Positions 1 to 10,975 of a stretch of 64,000 nt of DNA are shown one piece after another. Position numbers and translations under genes: made by a program. Every line of letters starts with the position of its first letter. Position 1 is the stretch's first letter. The notes beneath the pieces are model-generated. The model did no database searches and was not told the origin of the DNA. It saw nothing but the letters and a program-made list of their open reading frames with translations. Source of the stretch: Rebecca billardiae RCC1528 (taxonomy: Eukaryota; Haptophyta). Location of the stretch: contig OZ251225.1 in NCBI GenBank assembly GCA_965240325.2, forward strand, positions 2,232,001 to 2,296,000. The letters are read 5' to 3'.

Positions 1-314
1 ACCTGCTGCGGCACGGGCGGTGGTGGCGACGGCGGCGAGAGCTGCAGTGGCACGCGCGCAACGTGTGAGTCCGAGCTCGGCGTATGTTGCCACGTCATGG
101 GTGTGCCTGCCGCTCTTTGAGGCGTGCCCTGCAAGCCGAGGGACATCAGCGCAAGGAGCGGGCCGCTGCCTGCGATGAGGAGAACGAGCCCGATCGTACC
201 GACAGCGAAGCAGAGCCACGGCCGATGCACCCTGCCCACACCCTCCTCCAGGTTGGCGGCGACAATGGCGGCGCCCTCATCAAAATTTGCCGCCACCACA
301 GCAGTGGTCGTCAT
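1..314 (-). CDS. Type II membrane protein with proline-rich stalk, 5' part only
   Basis: An open minus-strand frame starts at ATG 314-312 and runs off the window edge after about 104 codons. The N-terminus (MTTTAVVAANFDEG) is followed by a basic/aromatic residue pair and one hydrophobic span at about residues 44-70 (WLCFAVGTIGLVLLIAGSG is its core). After it comes a short linker and a Ser/Pro stretch (LSPPSPPPP). This looks like a signal anchor with an extracellular or lumenal C-terminal side. The layout (short N-tail, one span, proline-rich stalk) resembles the complete type II protein at 48253-51399. The sequence at the window edge reads CAGCAG-GT, so an intron may begin there. No function can be assigned because the main domain lies outside the window. 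Confidence 0.6.
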   Translation of the reverse strand, partial: MTTTAVVAANFDEGAAIVAANLEEGVGRVHRPWLCFAVGTIGLVLLIAGSGPLLALMSLGLQGTPQRAAGTPMTWQHTPSSDSHVARVPLQLSPPSPPPPVPQQ

Positions 315-732
315 AGCGATGGCCGCCCCCTTCTTAAAATACGTAGCTGCAGTTTACCCGCTTACTTATTGTCTGGGCGCGCGCAGCCGACGCGCGGTTC
401 TCGTCTGCCTGAGCTGTGTGCGTCTCTCACTCCCTGTGTGCAGCACTGCACTAGCCGCGCAGTGATCATCACTCTCCGAGTCAATCTGTCTCTGAGTGAG
501 ACTGAGTCTCTGAAACTGAAGACCTGGTACTAGTGGTACTCTGAAACGTCGCGGGCCAGCTGACGCCCGTGAGGCGTGACGGCCCGCCAGACGCTGAGAG
601 CCGCCCGAGACCCGGATGTAAGTAATACGTATATATACTAACTAATGTAGCAGTCAATGACCGGCACCCGACACTCCATCACAGTCCGGACATCGTTACG
701 ATGGTGATGGTCAGTCGTCACTCGTCAGCATA
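315..732. other. Intergenic gap, 418 bp
   Basis: Lies between the start of the truncated membrane-protein gene and the stop of the lipase-like gene; both genes are on the minus strand. It is less GC-rich than the genes, with a short TA-rich run near 620-645. Only low-quality overlapping frames are open on the plus strand. I see no RNA gene or repeat here. Confidence 0.5.
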
Positions 733-2055
733 CTACTCGTCGTTGATGTCGTCGTTTATGGCCATGCTGACAGCGGGTCCTGCGGGCACTGCCGTTTCCG
801 TCCGGGCCTGCGCTGCCTGTGCATCATCGCCCCCTGCCACCGATCTTGCCGGGACGCTCGCAGCGCCGTCGAGCCGGGCCCCGGCGGCGGGAGCACGCAA
901 TACCGCGCCACGCGACGCCGGCTGCCACGGCTCGAGGGCGAGCTCAGCGTCCGGCATGAGTGCGACGGTGACGGCGGCCTCGACGATATCCGAGCCCTTC
1001 AGCCTGGCCCCCGGGAGCGCTGGCAGGACCGGCATCCCGTGGTCCATGTCGTTGGCGATGATCGCCAGCGACTGCGGCAGCAGCGCGTCGGCGACGCACA
1101 CGAGCCCATCATTCTCCGCGCCGTGCATGCGCGACACATACAGGTTCGTCAGCGCGAGCGCGTGCGCGAGGGAGCGCGGCGCGCGCGAGCCGAGCGAGAC
1201 GACGCGGATGCTCGGGTGCAGCGCGCGCAGGTGGTCGTGCGCGGCGAGCACGGCTCGGCGGTGCCGGTACGTCATGTCGTGCAGCGAGCTGATCCCCAGA
1301 TCGAAGCGCTGGAGCAGCTGCTCGAGCACCTGCGACGCGGCCGGGTTGCCGTGCATGATGTCCTCGGCGATCGCCGCGCCGCCGAAGGGCGCCTGCAGGC
1401 TCACGACGGCGTGCGTCACGCGGCGCAGCTCCGGGTACAGCGCGAGCGCGAGCGAGGTGTCGATCATGCCCTTGGAGTGCGCGATGATCACGAGCTTGCG
1501 CCCGCCCGAGCCGCGGTGGATGTTGGTGAGCGCGAGCCGGAGGCGCGCGGCGTTGAGCGAGGCGGACGCGTCAGTCGAGCTGTCCAGACTGACGTACCGC
1601 GCATCCAGCCCGAGGTGGCGGAGCCGGTCGAGCGCCTGCCGGAAGTAGCCCACCACCGTGTTTGCAAAGAGGCCGGGTACGAAGATGTAGACGTAGCGCG
1701 AGTCGAGGGCGGACGAGTGGACGTTCGCCTGCACGTGCGCGAGGACGCGGTAGAAGGCGGAGGTGGCGTTCGCCCGCGGCGGCGGGAGCTCGCGGAGCGT
1801 CCAGCCCACGTCCTCCGCGGGCGAGGGGATGGGCAGGCGGCGCTGCCAGCGGCGCATCACGGAGCCGGTCCTGTCGACAAGCGTCGTCCAGAGCCCGGAT
1901 GCGGGCGGCTGCTGGTCGCCGTACACCACGTCGAGGTACGCCGCCGACGTGTCGCCCGACGCCGGCGGGCGCGAGGCCCCCGGCGCGCCGCCACGCGCTG
2001 CCGCACCGCCGAGTGCGAGGAGCGACAGCACGCGGTAGCTCGTTGGCGGCTGCAT
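733..2055 (-). CDS. Secreted alpha/beta-hydrolase, lipase-like
   Basis: 440 residues, no intron needed. The N-terminus (MQPPTSYRVLSLLALGG) is a plausible signal peptide, so the enzyme probably enters the secretory pathway. An oxyanion-type segment (YIFVPGLFAN, about residues 123-132) precedes a nucleophile elbow at 191-196 (I-A-H-S-K-G), with Ser194 as nucleophile. The elbow is AxSxG-like rather than the classic GxSxG. Asp316 (in ENDGLV) and His339 (in MDHGMP) fall at the right spacing to complete a Ser-Asp-His triad. This layout matches lipase/PGAP1-like esterases of the alpha/beta-hydrolase fold acting on lipid or ester substrates. The substrate is unknown. The C-terminal 70 residues are Ala/Pro-rich and probably disordered. 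The start codon is 115 bp from the likely start of the divergent coiled-coil gene, so the two may share a promoter. Confidence 0.8.
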   Translation of the reverse strand: MQPPTSYRVLSLLALGGAAARGGAPGASRPPASGDTSAAYLDVVYGDQQPPASGLWTTLVDRTGSVMRRWQRRLPIPSPAEDVGWTLRELPPPRANATSAFYRVLAHVQANVHSSALDSRYVYIFVPGLFANTVVGYFRQALDRLRHLGLDARYVSLDSSTDASASLNAARLRLALTNIHRGSGGRKLVIIAHSKGMIDTSLALALYPELRRVTHAVVSLQAPFGGAAIAEDIMHGNPAASQVLEQLLQRFDLGISSLHDMTYRHRRAVLAAHDHLRALHPSIRVVSLGSRAPRSLAHALALTNLYVSRMHGAENDGLVCVADALLPQSLAIIANDMDHGMPVLPALPGARLKGSDIVEAAVTVALMPDAELALEPWQPASRGAVLRAPAAGARLDGAASVPARSVAGGDDAQAAQARTETAVPAGPAVSMAINDDINDE

Positions 2056-2170
2056 GCTGCCCCGCTTCCGAGACCGAGACCGCCAGGGCCCTGCAGGCGA
2101 GCGTTCGTTCGAAACCTGCGTCAGGATCGGCGGACGAGCCGACGGGCACCGTCATCGGCATGCGGCGGTG

Positions 2171-5100
2171 ATGCTCGACGCCGCGGGCGCGAGCGAGCGC
2201 GCGCTGGTTGACGAGCTGCACACGCGGCTGCTCTCTCTCCGCGCGGAGTCCGCGCCACCGCTGCCCTCCACGCCGAGCCGGCCGCTTGCCGAGCCCACAG
2301 CGCTCGCGGGCACGCACGGCGCGGGCGCACACACGCCCGCGACGCATCGCAGCCAGCGCTGGGCGGGCGCGCTCCTCGCGAGCGCGCAGGAGGAGAACGA
2401 GGTGCTCAGCGTGGAGGTCGAGACACTTCGCGCGCAGCTCACCGCTGTCCGTCACGAGCGCGACGCCGCCGCCGCCTCGGCCGCCGCGAGCGCACTCGAC
2501 GTGGCGCACGCGGACGCAGCGCGCGACGCGGCTGCGCTGCGCGCCGACCTGCGCGCGGCGCGTGAGGCACGGGAGGCGCTCTTGGATCAGAAGGAGCAGC
2601 TCGCTGCTGCATCCTCCACCTCGCTCGAGGCGCTCCGCGCGCAGCTCGCCGACGCCCACGCCGAGCGCGACGCCGCGCGCGCCGCGCGCGCCTCGGATCG
2701 CGCAACGCTGAGCGCGCTGAGCGAGACGGTGGCGGCGCTGCAGGCGGCGGTTGAGAGGGCGCGGCGCGACGCGCTGGCCAGTGGGGAGGAGGGCGCCGCG
2801 CAGCGCGCCGCGCTCGACTCGCTCGCCGAGCGCGAGCGCGCCGCGCACGCGCATGCGCAGGACGAGCTGAGGCGGGCGCTCGATGCGGCGGAGGCGCGCG
2901 CCGCGCGCGCAGAGGCGGCGTGCGCGGCGGTGGCGGAGCGGCTGGACGGCGCGCGCCAGGCGGAGGAGACGGCGCGCGCCGAGCTGGGCGGCGCGCGCAC
3001 GCTCGCCCACGCCACCGCCGCCGAGCTCAGCACCCTCCGCGAGGAGCGCGCGCGGCTGACCGAGGCGGTGGGCTCAGCTGAGAGCGAGCTGCAAGCGGCA
3101 GCTGCCGGCGCGGAGGAGCGCCGGGCGGCCGCCGAGCGCGACGCGGCGGAGGCGCGCGCGGAGCGAGCGCGCGCGCTCAAGCGCGCAGAGGGGGAGGCGC
3201 GGCGTGCCGACGCGGCGGAGGCCGACGCTTCGCGCTGGCGCGCGGCGCACGAGGCGGCCGTTACGGACGTTTCCGAGAAAGGTCGCGCGCTGGACGCGGA
3301 GCGCGCGAGCGTGGCAGACGCCAAGGTCGCCGTCGCCGCGGCCGAGGGGAGGCTGCACGCGGCGCTCCGCGTGGCGCGCGCGCGCGAGCTCGCGCTGCTC
3401 GGCGCGCTCGCCGACGCCGACGCCGACGTGCACGCCGCCGGTGGCGCGGTGCGCGCCACGGAGGGCGCTGCCCACGAGGCCCTTCGCCAGTCACGCTCTG
3501 AGGCGGCCGCCGCGGCCGCGGCCGCGGCCGAGGCCGAGGCGCGCGCCGAGGCGGCGGCGGCGGAGCTGGCGAGTGCGCAGCAGGCCAGCCGGCTGGTTGC
3601 GCGCGCTGCATCGCGCCGACGCGCGCTCAGCGCCGAGGCCATCCGCCGCGCACGCGCCGACGCCGACGCCGCCGCAGCGGACATGGCCGATCGGTCCCAA
3701 CTTGTGCGTGCGCTTGCGGAAGCTTCTCGGAACCTCGGAAGCCTGCTGGCCGCCGATGGCGCCGCGGGCGGCGGTGCCGACGGCGGCGAGTGGGCGGGCC
3801 AGCGCGGCGGCGGCGATGGCGCCGGCATCGGGCTGTACGAGCTCGCGCGCGCCGCGTCCGCCAGCGCCGCGCTGCGCGCCGACGCGGATGCTGCCGCGGC
3901 CGCGCGCGACGCGGCTGTCGCGGCCGCGCGCGCCGACGCAGACGGGGCGCGCGCGCTCGCGGCCACAGCGCGAGTGCAGGCGGCGACGCTGCTGGTCGAG
4001 GTCGGGCGCGTCGAGGGCGCGTCGGTGCAGCTGCGCGAGACCGTGCCGTGGCTTGTCGAGGAGGTGCGCGGCGGCCACGCCGCGCTCGCTCACGCCTCCG
4101 ACGAGCTCGACGCCGCGGCCGCGCGGATCGCAGAGTTGGAAGGCGCGTTGGAATTGACAGCGGCGGAGCGCGGCGCGGCGGTGGCGGAGGCGGCAGAGGC
4201 GGCGGCGAGCGCGGGCGCGGAGGGCGAGCGCGCGGCGGAGGCGCGCGCGCGCGCCGAGGCCGCCGAGGCGCGTGTCGACGTCGTCGAGCAGGCACGCGCC
4301 GCGGCTGAGCTCGCCACCACCGCCGCCGAGCAGGACGCTGCCAGTCGCGTCACCGCCGCGGCCTCGGCCGCGGCCGAGCACGCCGCGCGCGCGGCGCGAG
4401 AGGCGGCGCGCGCGGACGTGACGGGCGCCGCGCTTGCGGCAGTGATCCGCGAGCTCGAATCGGAGCACACGGCGCGACCGCGAGCGCCGTCGGCTCGCCG
4501 AGGCGCACAGCTCGGCCGTGGCGTGGCCGGCGGCCGTGGCGCGCCGCGCGCCGCGCGCGCTGATGACACGCGCGGCGCCTCGAGTGACAACGATGCGGAC
4601 TTCGACGCTGAGCCGGAGGTGGAGGCGGAGGCGGAGGCGGAGGCGGAGGCGGAGGCGGAGGCGGAGGCGGAGGCGGAGGCGGAGGAGGACTACTTGGGCG
4701 AGGAGAAGGAAGGGGCGCGAGAGGGCGCGCCGCTGAGCGGCGTGGGCACGCCGCCGAGAGCCGCCGCATGGCGCGCACAGCAAGCCGGCGCGGGCGCGGG
4801 CGTGGGCGCTCGCAATCGAGGCGCTCTGCTCGGCAGTGGCGGGCGCGCGCGGCCTCGCAGCGGCGTGGCGGCGGGTGGCGCGCGGCGTGGCGGCGCGCGT
4901 AGCGCGCGAGCGCTCGTCGGCGCGGCGGCGGCCCTCGAGATCGAGATCGAGTCGAGATTGCTCCGGCGGGAGCTGCATGCCGCCGAGGCTTCGCTGGGCG
5001 CGGCGGTTAATGACGATCGCGAGGCTGTGGCGATTGAGCGCGCGCGCGCCGACGCGCTGCAGCGGGCGGCAGACGCCGCCGACTCGCAGAGTGCCGAGAG

Positions 5101-6669
5101 CAAGCGCGCGCTGAGTGAGGCGCGTGCGGATGCGCAGGTGCGCGCGCGCGCCCGGCGCCGCGCGGGGCGCGCGTGGGCGGTCGCACCGGTACGCGCGCGC
5201 GCGCCGGCGCGTGCAGTCCACGCCCACGCGCGCACGCTCCTCGCCCCTGCGCCGGTACGCGCCCGCGCGCCGCGCGCCCCAGGCGCAGGCGGACTTGGTG
5301 GCGACAGTGCGAGCGCTCACGCGCGCGCGGCAACGCCTGGAGTCGCAGCTGCAGACAGAGGTGGCGCTGCGCGCCGAGGCGCAGGCGCGCGCGCAGGACG
5401 CCGCGCAGGCGCTCGAGGCCGCGACTGCCGGCGCGGCGCGGCGGGCCGTGGGGCCAGACGTTCACGTCGAGCTGGCACGCGCGCGCGCGCTCGGCTCCCG
5501 AGAGGCTGAGGCGCGCGCCGCGGCCGAGGCCGAGGTGGCTCGGCTGAGCGAGGAGCTGGAGGCCTGCCGCAAGCACGCGCGCGAGGCGACGCGCGCAAGG
5601 ACGGAGCTGGAGCGGCGAGTGGCACACGTGCGTGCGCCGCCGAGCGCGCGCGCGCCGTGCCCCTAGGGCAACCAACCGCCCGCGCGCCGCTGCGCCGCGG
5701 CCGCGGGCGCGCGCGGGCGCGCGGCGCGGCGCGCTCGATGCACCACGCCGCGCGCGCGGCCCGCCACTGACGGGCGCCGACGCGCGTGTGCTCGCGCACC
5801 ACGCCGCATCGCAGGCCGAGGGCGAGCGGCAGGAGACGGTGCAGCGCGCTCAGCTCGCGATCGACGCGGCCATCGTCGGCGGCCCGAGCGAAAGGCTCTC
5901 TCGGGAACAGACGCTTGCGGCCGCGCGGCGCGCGACCGGCCACGAGCCGTACGAGGAGGTGCTGCGGTGGGCACACGACGCGGGCGACGCGTGGCACGGC
6001 GGCGGCGGGGCGCCGACGGGCGCGCCCGTGCCCGAGTGGCTCGCCGAGGCGCAGCGCATCAGCGATGGCGACTCTCGGGCCCTCGGCGCCAGAGCTGCTG
6101 GCTCTTCAGATCGCGCCGTCGGCGCGGGTTGGGCGGTCGGCCTTGGTGCTGCCGACGCCGGCAGCAGCAGGCCTGGGCGCGCGAGCGGCTCCGCGGGCGG
6201 CGCAAGCCGCAGCTGGGGTAGCGGCCACGAGCTGCCCGTGCCTCTGCCGAGCACGCACCGAGTGAGCCGCTCGGCCTCTGCGGCCGCGCCCGGGCGAAAC
6301 GGCGGGCGGCCCGTCGCCGAGCCCGAGCCTACCCTTGGATCGATGCGGCTGGCGGGCGGCGCGGGCGGCGCTCATGGAGCTGCGGCAGCCGCGCCCTCGC
6401 TCCCGACACCGTACCGCTGCCGCACGAGCGTGGGCGCGCACCGAGCCTCGGCATCCGCGTGCGCCGCGTGGGACTCCAGCTCGAGAAGCGCGGGTGCGCA
6501 CGCCGCCGCCGCCTTGTGCTCGCCGCCGGCAGCGCGTAGCAGTGGCGGGGTGAGCGGAGCCGTCCCGCAGGTCGACTCGCCGCACACTCCGTCGGCGCTC
6601 GGGCGTAGTCCCGGCCTGTCGCCTCGACTCAGCTCACTCTTTGGCGGCGGCCCCGGAGGCGCGCTCTGA
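2171..6669 (+). CDS. Large Ala/Glu-rich coiled-coil protein, three exons
   Basis: My model joins 2171-5137, 5283-5627 and 5815-6669, giving about 1388 residues. Both introns are phase 0 (145 and 187 nt). The first donor is CAG|GTGCGC and its acceptor is CCCAG; the second donor is CAC|GTGCGT and its acceptor ATCGCAG follows a CTGAC branch-like site. The splices are supported because coiled-coil sequence (heptads rich in Ala, Glu and Arg) continues across them in different frames. An in-frame ATG at 2054 exists, but it touches the divergent gene, and the sequence from 2171 (MLDAAGASERALVDEL) looks like a natural start. About residues 816-840 are a pure Glu-Ala run encoded by a hexamer microsatellite. 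Exon 3 is Gly/Ser/Ala-rich and probably disordered. Such proteins are often centrosomal, flagellar-root or Golgi scaffolds, but nothing identifies this one. Confidence 0.75.
4618..4686 (+). repeat. Coding (GGAGGC)n hexamer microsatellite
   Basis: About eleven copies of a GAGGCG-type hexamer encode an uninterrupted Glu-Ala run within the coiled-coil gene. Changes in copy number keep the frame, so length variation would be tolerated. Confidence 0.9.
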
Positions 6670-6877
6670 AGAAGTCGCGGATAGCATCGTCTGTGTCGCG
6701 TGTGCATGTCTTTTTGTGTGTGAGTGTAGTGTGTGAATAGTGTGATGAAACTGAACGTTACGTAGGACTCAAGCTGCTTGTAACCGCCGCCGCATCGAGA
6801 AGTCGCCGCCCGGCGGGCGCGCCGCTGCGCGCCCGGCACGGCGGACGGGCGCCACTCCGCTTTCACCCCACGACGAA

Positions 6878-8089
6878 ATGGTGCCCGGCCGTGCGCTGGC
6901 GGTCGTGGGTGCCACTCTACTCACTCTTGCGACTCTGGTTGCAGTCGTCCTTCTCGGCTCTCTGCCGATTCGCGGTGGCTGGGCCGCCAAGGGCCCGGTG
7001 CACGTGCCGGCCACCGCGGACGCCACGATCTTCTTCATGTTCGACCAGACGTTTGCAAAGATGACAGACTGGCATGGCTTCGTGCCAGCCTCCGCGCTGA
7101 ACGCGTTCGCGACGGTGGCCACACTCGCGTCGAACCAGGCGCTACCTGGCTCTTATCCGGCGAAGGAGCTCTCCATCTGGGACGCGGTGGCGAACGCGTA
7201 CAACGCCTCCAAGCGGATGGAGCGCTTTGTCAACCTGTACTTCTCGTGTGCTGGCGGCGCATTCGCGCCGCTCTGTGCGTGCGACATCAAGAACGCGACA
7301 CAGACGCGCGCCGACTGCGCCGCTGGGATTGAGTCGTACATCCAAGCCACCTACCTCGCGCACGGTGTCTCTCTCGCTGGCATCAGCTTTGACAACGAGC
7401 AGGGCGATCCGAGCAAGATCGTGTACGGCATGGAGACGGTGGGCGCACGGCTCGGCCTCAAGCTGGCATGGACCGGCGCGCTCGCACACATGCGGGATCC
7501 CAACCCCGTTCCGAGCCAGTCAACTGTCGACTGGGACTACAGCCTCGGGCAGGCATACACCGAGGGGAACACGCAGCCGCTGTACGCGGCCGCCGGGTGC
7601 GCGGCGGTGCCCAACTTCTTCGAGGTGCTGGTGACGCAGCTGCGTGTGCTGCTCCCTGGGCCGCAGCCTTTCTGGCAGACGCACATGGTGCCGATGGTGT
7701 GCGGCGGCGGCAACTGCCAGGAGACGCCTGCCGACTACTACCACCCCGGCGGCAGCTGCGTCGACGAGCGTCTCCTTCCCAGCGCGCTGCAGGAGCTGCT
7801 CGCCCAGCCCAGGCCGAGCTCGTACGCGCTCCGCAACCTGGCCGTGTGGTACGGACGAATGCCAGCGCAGGCCATCGGTGGCGATGCGTGCTTCTGCTCG
7901 AAGACGGGAGCCGGCGTCGAGCAGTACATGTGGTGCCAGCTGTCGGACGTGACTGCGACCCATTGGGAGTCGAACTGCACGGCGTGCGACCCGGCACTTG
8001 GCGGGTCGTGCATCCCGTGGAAGCTGGCACCGCCCACATCGCCGTGCAGCTCAGCTCCCAGGAACGTGAAGTGCTACCCCATACCGTAA
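6878..8089 (+). CDS. Signal-anchored or secreted protein, unknown (TIM-barrel-like motif)
   Basis: 403 residues in one exon. The N-terminus has one hydrophobic stretch (residues 7-28, VVGATLLTLATLVAVVLLG) fitting a signal peptide or signal anchor. The rest is soluble, with many cysteines (CACDIKN, CFCSKTG, CTACDPALGG, near-terminal C-S-S-A-P), as expected for a disulphide-bonded lumenal or extracellular domain. Motifs such as NLYFSCAGG, HGVSLAGISFDNEQGD and LKLAWTGAL look like successive beta-strands of a TIM barrel. The acidic SFDNE segment is reminiscent of the catalytic strand of GH18-type glycosidases, but the DxxDxDxE signature is absent. I do not recognise the family; a glycosidase-like fold is inference only. 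It is transcribed towards the giant LRR-polycystin gene. Confidence 0.65.
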   Translation: MVPGRALAVVGATLLTLATLVAVVLLGSLPIRGGWAAKGPVHVPATADATIFFMFDQTFAKMTDWHGFVPASALNAFATVATLASNQALPGSYPAKELSIWDAVANAYNASKRMERFVNLYFSCAGGAFAPLCACDIKNATQTRADCAAGIESYIQATYLAHGVSLAGISFDNEQGDPSKIVYGMETVGARLGLKLAWTGALAHMRDPNPVPSQSTVDWDYSLGQAYTEGNTQPLYAAAGCAAVPNFFEVLVTQLRVLLPGPQPFWQTHMVPMVCGGGNCQETPADYYHPGGSCVDERLLPSALQELLAQPRPSSYALRNLAVWYGRMPAQAIGGDACFCSKTGAGVEQYMWCQLSDVTATHWESNCTACDPALGGSCIPWKLAPPTSPCSSAPRNVKCYPIP

Positions 8090-10071
8090 TCGACGACCGA
8101 CGGCAGTTGATCCTTGCTGCGCATGCACCGCCCATCGTCACTATATATATAGCTTATTCACGGCAGTAAATCGTCAGAACTACGTCAGTACGTATTACTG
8201 CGCTATTCATAATTCAAGACGAACGACTAGCTGCTGCTTGGTACGACTATAGATGATGATGAGTCTGCTGATGAATAGTCGCGTATATATCAGGAGCAGC
8301 TGCTGTCGCACATATATGACCGCGTTCCGCGGTCCTTCCGTAGAACCAACGTAGTTAGGGGCCCGCGGTGCACCCTCCGTCGGCATATGCTGTCCGTCCA
8401 ACGCGCGGCCGTAGCGGCAGCAGCAGCGCGGAGCGCCGTCGAGCACGCGCAGGCAAACGAATAATGGAATATTATGCAGCGCGGGCGAGTCGACGGTCTG
8501 GAAAATGCGCGATCACGCCACAGCAGGCTGGCAGAGCCCGCCCCGAGCTGCAGCATGCGCCGTAGGTGCTGCCCCAAGCTCTCGACTGCCCGTAAGCGGC
8601 GGCATGTGCGGCGGCGCCGGCGGCGGCCATGCTGCCCCACCGTTGCGCGCCGCGGGGCGCTGCCAGCACCTCCGTGGTGAAGCGCACAGCGCTCGAGCCC
8701 ACAGGGGCTGGCGACCGTCAAACCGACACCCCATGACACGGGCCGGGGCTGCGTGTGCCAGCTGCACGCACCCCCTGGGCCCACCTGGCCCGCTCGAGCA
8801 GCTCGCGCCTTGGGTGCGCACAGCGGCTCGAGTATACTGGTATGGGACGCCTGCTGCGGTGCCGCCGAGCGAGCACGTGCGGCCGAGGGTCACGCAGCAC
8901 GGGCGACTCGACGGCGGCGAGCAGGCGCGACGGCCTCGCCGCGCCGCGGTAGAGCCTGCCCGGGCTGCAGCACGCCGTAGGAGCAGCCCAGCGCCCTCCT
9001 CCGCCCTCCAGCTTCGGCGCGCGCAGCAGGCCCGGCGGCGGACATGCTGGCGTGCCCAAGCAAGCAGGCAGATGGGCGCTGCCGGCCGCGCCGTCGCAAA
9101 GCGCGCAGAACTCGAGCTCGGGGGGGCGGACGGCCGCCAAACTGGCGCCGCAGGACGTGGCACTGCGTGCGCCAGCTGCGCGCACCCGCTGCGCCCGCGT
9201 AGCCCGTGCGAGCGCCGCGCCTCGAGCACACGCCGCAGCAGCTCGACACAGCCACTGCAGCGCGCACGCAGCCTGCACGGAGCTTGCACGCCGTGGCCCG
9301 TCGGCATCTTGGAAGCCGCCGAGAGCGTGTGCTTTCCCCGCACGACGGCGGTAGCTGCCGCGATGTATACGAGCGTGCTGCCGCGCCGGCCGCCGCTGCC
9401 CGGCCGCTGCGCCGGCTTCCACTCCGCGCCCGCTGCGCGTCCGCAGCAGTGGCAGCTGCGCCCGCCGTCAGCCGGCCCGGTGGCCAGCTGCCGCGCTCGC
9501 TGGGCGACCACTCGATGATGCGCGCAGCGTAAAGTGCGCGCTGGGCACCTCCTCGTCGCGTGCAATTTCGAGGTAGTCCTGCATCTGCTCCTGCATCAGC
9601 CCCTCCCACCCTGCGCGCGGGCGCGGACGGAGTCGCACGCACGCGGTCCGCGCGGGCCGCGGCGGGACGGGCGTCGACGCGCAGGTTAGGTAGGTATGGT
9701 GCCGGCGCTTCCCGCAGGCGTTGCGCGCTTGGGGCGAGTGGGGCGCGTGGGCGAGACCAGCGGCCAGCCAGCCCACGCCACCGGCGCGAGGGCACCGGCG
9801 CGGCGCGCACACACACTTTGGGCCGCGGACCTGGTCGCGGGGCCGCCGCGCGGCTGCGTGACCGGCAGCTGTGAGTGAGCTGATCGAGTGAGCAAGCCGA
9901 ATGCGCGTCCGGAGGTACCTGCAGGCGCGCTCGGGGAGGGCCGAGGGCGATAGGTCGAGACCAGCGGCCGGCCGGCACCCGTCGCGCACGCACTCGGTGC
10001 GCGCCTTTGAAGGCAGCATCCTCGCTCGGGCCGATGTCGTCGCGCCGCTCGCGAGCACGAGACAGCTGACA
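8090..10071. other. Gene-poor region with a diverged tandem duplication
   Basis: About 2 kb without a convincing gene. It contains one copy of repeat family A (8318-8383). It also holds two diverged copies of a GC-rich segment: roughly 8500-8840 and 8890-9230 share, in order, phrases such as GAGTCGACGG / GACTCGACGG, GAGCTGCAGCA / GGGCTGCAGCA, GCGGACATGCTG-like text and GTGCGCCAGCTGCGCGCACC-like text. Long frames exist on both strands but have the Arg/Ala/Pro-rich composition of non-coding GC-rich DNA. A short minus-strand stretch near 9535-9600 (LMQEQMQDYLEIARDEE) looks more protein-like and might be an exon, but nothing supports a gene model. Confidence 0.45.
8318..8383 (+). repeat. Interspersed repeat family A, copy 1
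   Basis: Begins with the hairpin GACCGCG-TTC-CGCGGTC, then CCTTCCGTAGAACCAACG and GGGGCCCGCGGTG, ending in CACCCTCCGTCGG. Nearly identical to the copy at 42265-42330; the two form one subtype, marked by CCTTCC and AACCAACG. Confidence 0.85.
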
Positions 10072-10702
10072 GGCGGGTAACTTGGTTGTGACAAGCGCTA
10101 TTCAAAAGAATATCTTTCAATATTATCCAGGCGGTTCATCCATCGAGGCAAGCGGGTAACTGGCTTGAAATAGCGCTATTCAAAAGAATCTCTCTTCAAT
10201 ATGATGAGGAGGTTCATCCAACGAGACAGGTGGGTAACTTGGTTTAAAAGCGCTATTCAAAAGAATATCTTTCAATACCATGAGGCGGTTCATCCATCGA
10301 GACAGGCGGGTAACTTCTGTTCGCAAGCGCTAAAATTCAAAAGAATCTGGCCTCATAGCTGTTTTCGACCCAAAACAATCAAACGTCGCTCGGCAAACTC
10401 GTACTCCAGCATACAAGAAGGACAAAAATACTCACTTGTTTCACCCCCGGGGTATCTGATCCCACGTCCGTCCATCGACTTATGCGGAATGGCGTGGGCG
10501 CGCTTATTTCGTCAAGCGCGTAGTTGCTAATGCAGAGCACTATGGGCCAACGTACCCCTCGAAAAATCGAAAACTCACCCTCCAACAGCCCTCAAAATCG
10601 TCCCCCATCCCCTTTTCTTTGATCAAAAGATCTTTTTGACAACGTAGTGAGGGCCCCCGGCGGGGCTCCACGCTACGCGCTCCGCCCTGCACCGCGGGCC
10701 AT
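10072..10702. repeat. Interspersed repeat family B, full copy 1
   Basis: A 630-bp, notably AT-richer block. It starts with four tandem units of about 76-79 bp, each beginning GCGGGTAAC and containing GCTATTCAAAAGAAT and GGTTCATCCATCGA. A single-copy body follows (TTTTCGACCCAAAACAATC, ACCCCCGGGGTATCTGATCC, TTTGATCAAAAGATCTTTTT). It ends with a GC-rich end (GCGCTCCGCCCTGCACCGCG). The same arrangement recurs at 43667-44291, and the GC-rich half at 29875-30105. It looks like a dispersed mobile or satellite-derived element. No protein was recognised. Confidence 0.85.
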
Positions 10703-10975
10703 GACGTACACTGCTATACCGCCTGCTTATAGCGGCTACTACTACGGTACTAACTACGGCACTGTCGCGTAGCAGTCTGATGATCGTCACTATATCGTCA
10801 TCCTGACGACGATCGATCGTCATCGTCCTCATCAGCAAGCAGCGCATAGGCGGCGTGCACGACACGCTGCTAGCAATAGCCGATGACTGTAGTAGTTTAC
10901 GTCACTGTCAAGTCGTATCTACTGAACGACTTGTTGACGACGACGAAGTGCTCAGCACGGCGGCGCGCCCATCAT
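10703..10975. other. Intergenic segment downstream of the giant gene
   Basis: Short AT-richer spacer after repeat B, with CGATCGTCATCG-type simple repetition. It contains the 3' flank of the giant minus-strand gene, whose TAG stop is at 10976-10978. No other feature seen. Confidence 0.5.

Noticed and set aside
2587-5320. Long minus-strand frames opposite the coiled-coil gene
   Set aside because: Ala/Arg/Ser-rich shadows of high-GC coding sequence; the heptad pattern is on the plus strand and continues across splice sites.
10072-10330. Tandem 78-bp units as tRNA or 5S genes (GGTTCATCCATCGA looks slightly like a B box)
   Set aside because: No A box, cloverleaf or 5S-like sequence could be found; units vary in length from 56 to 85 bp.
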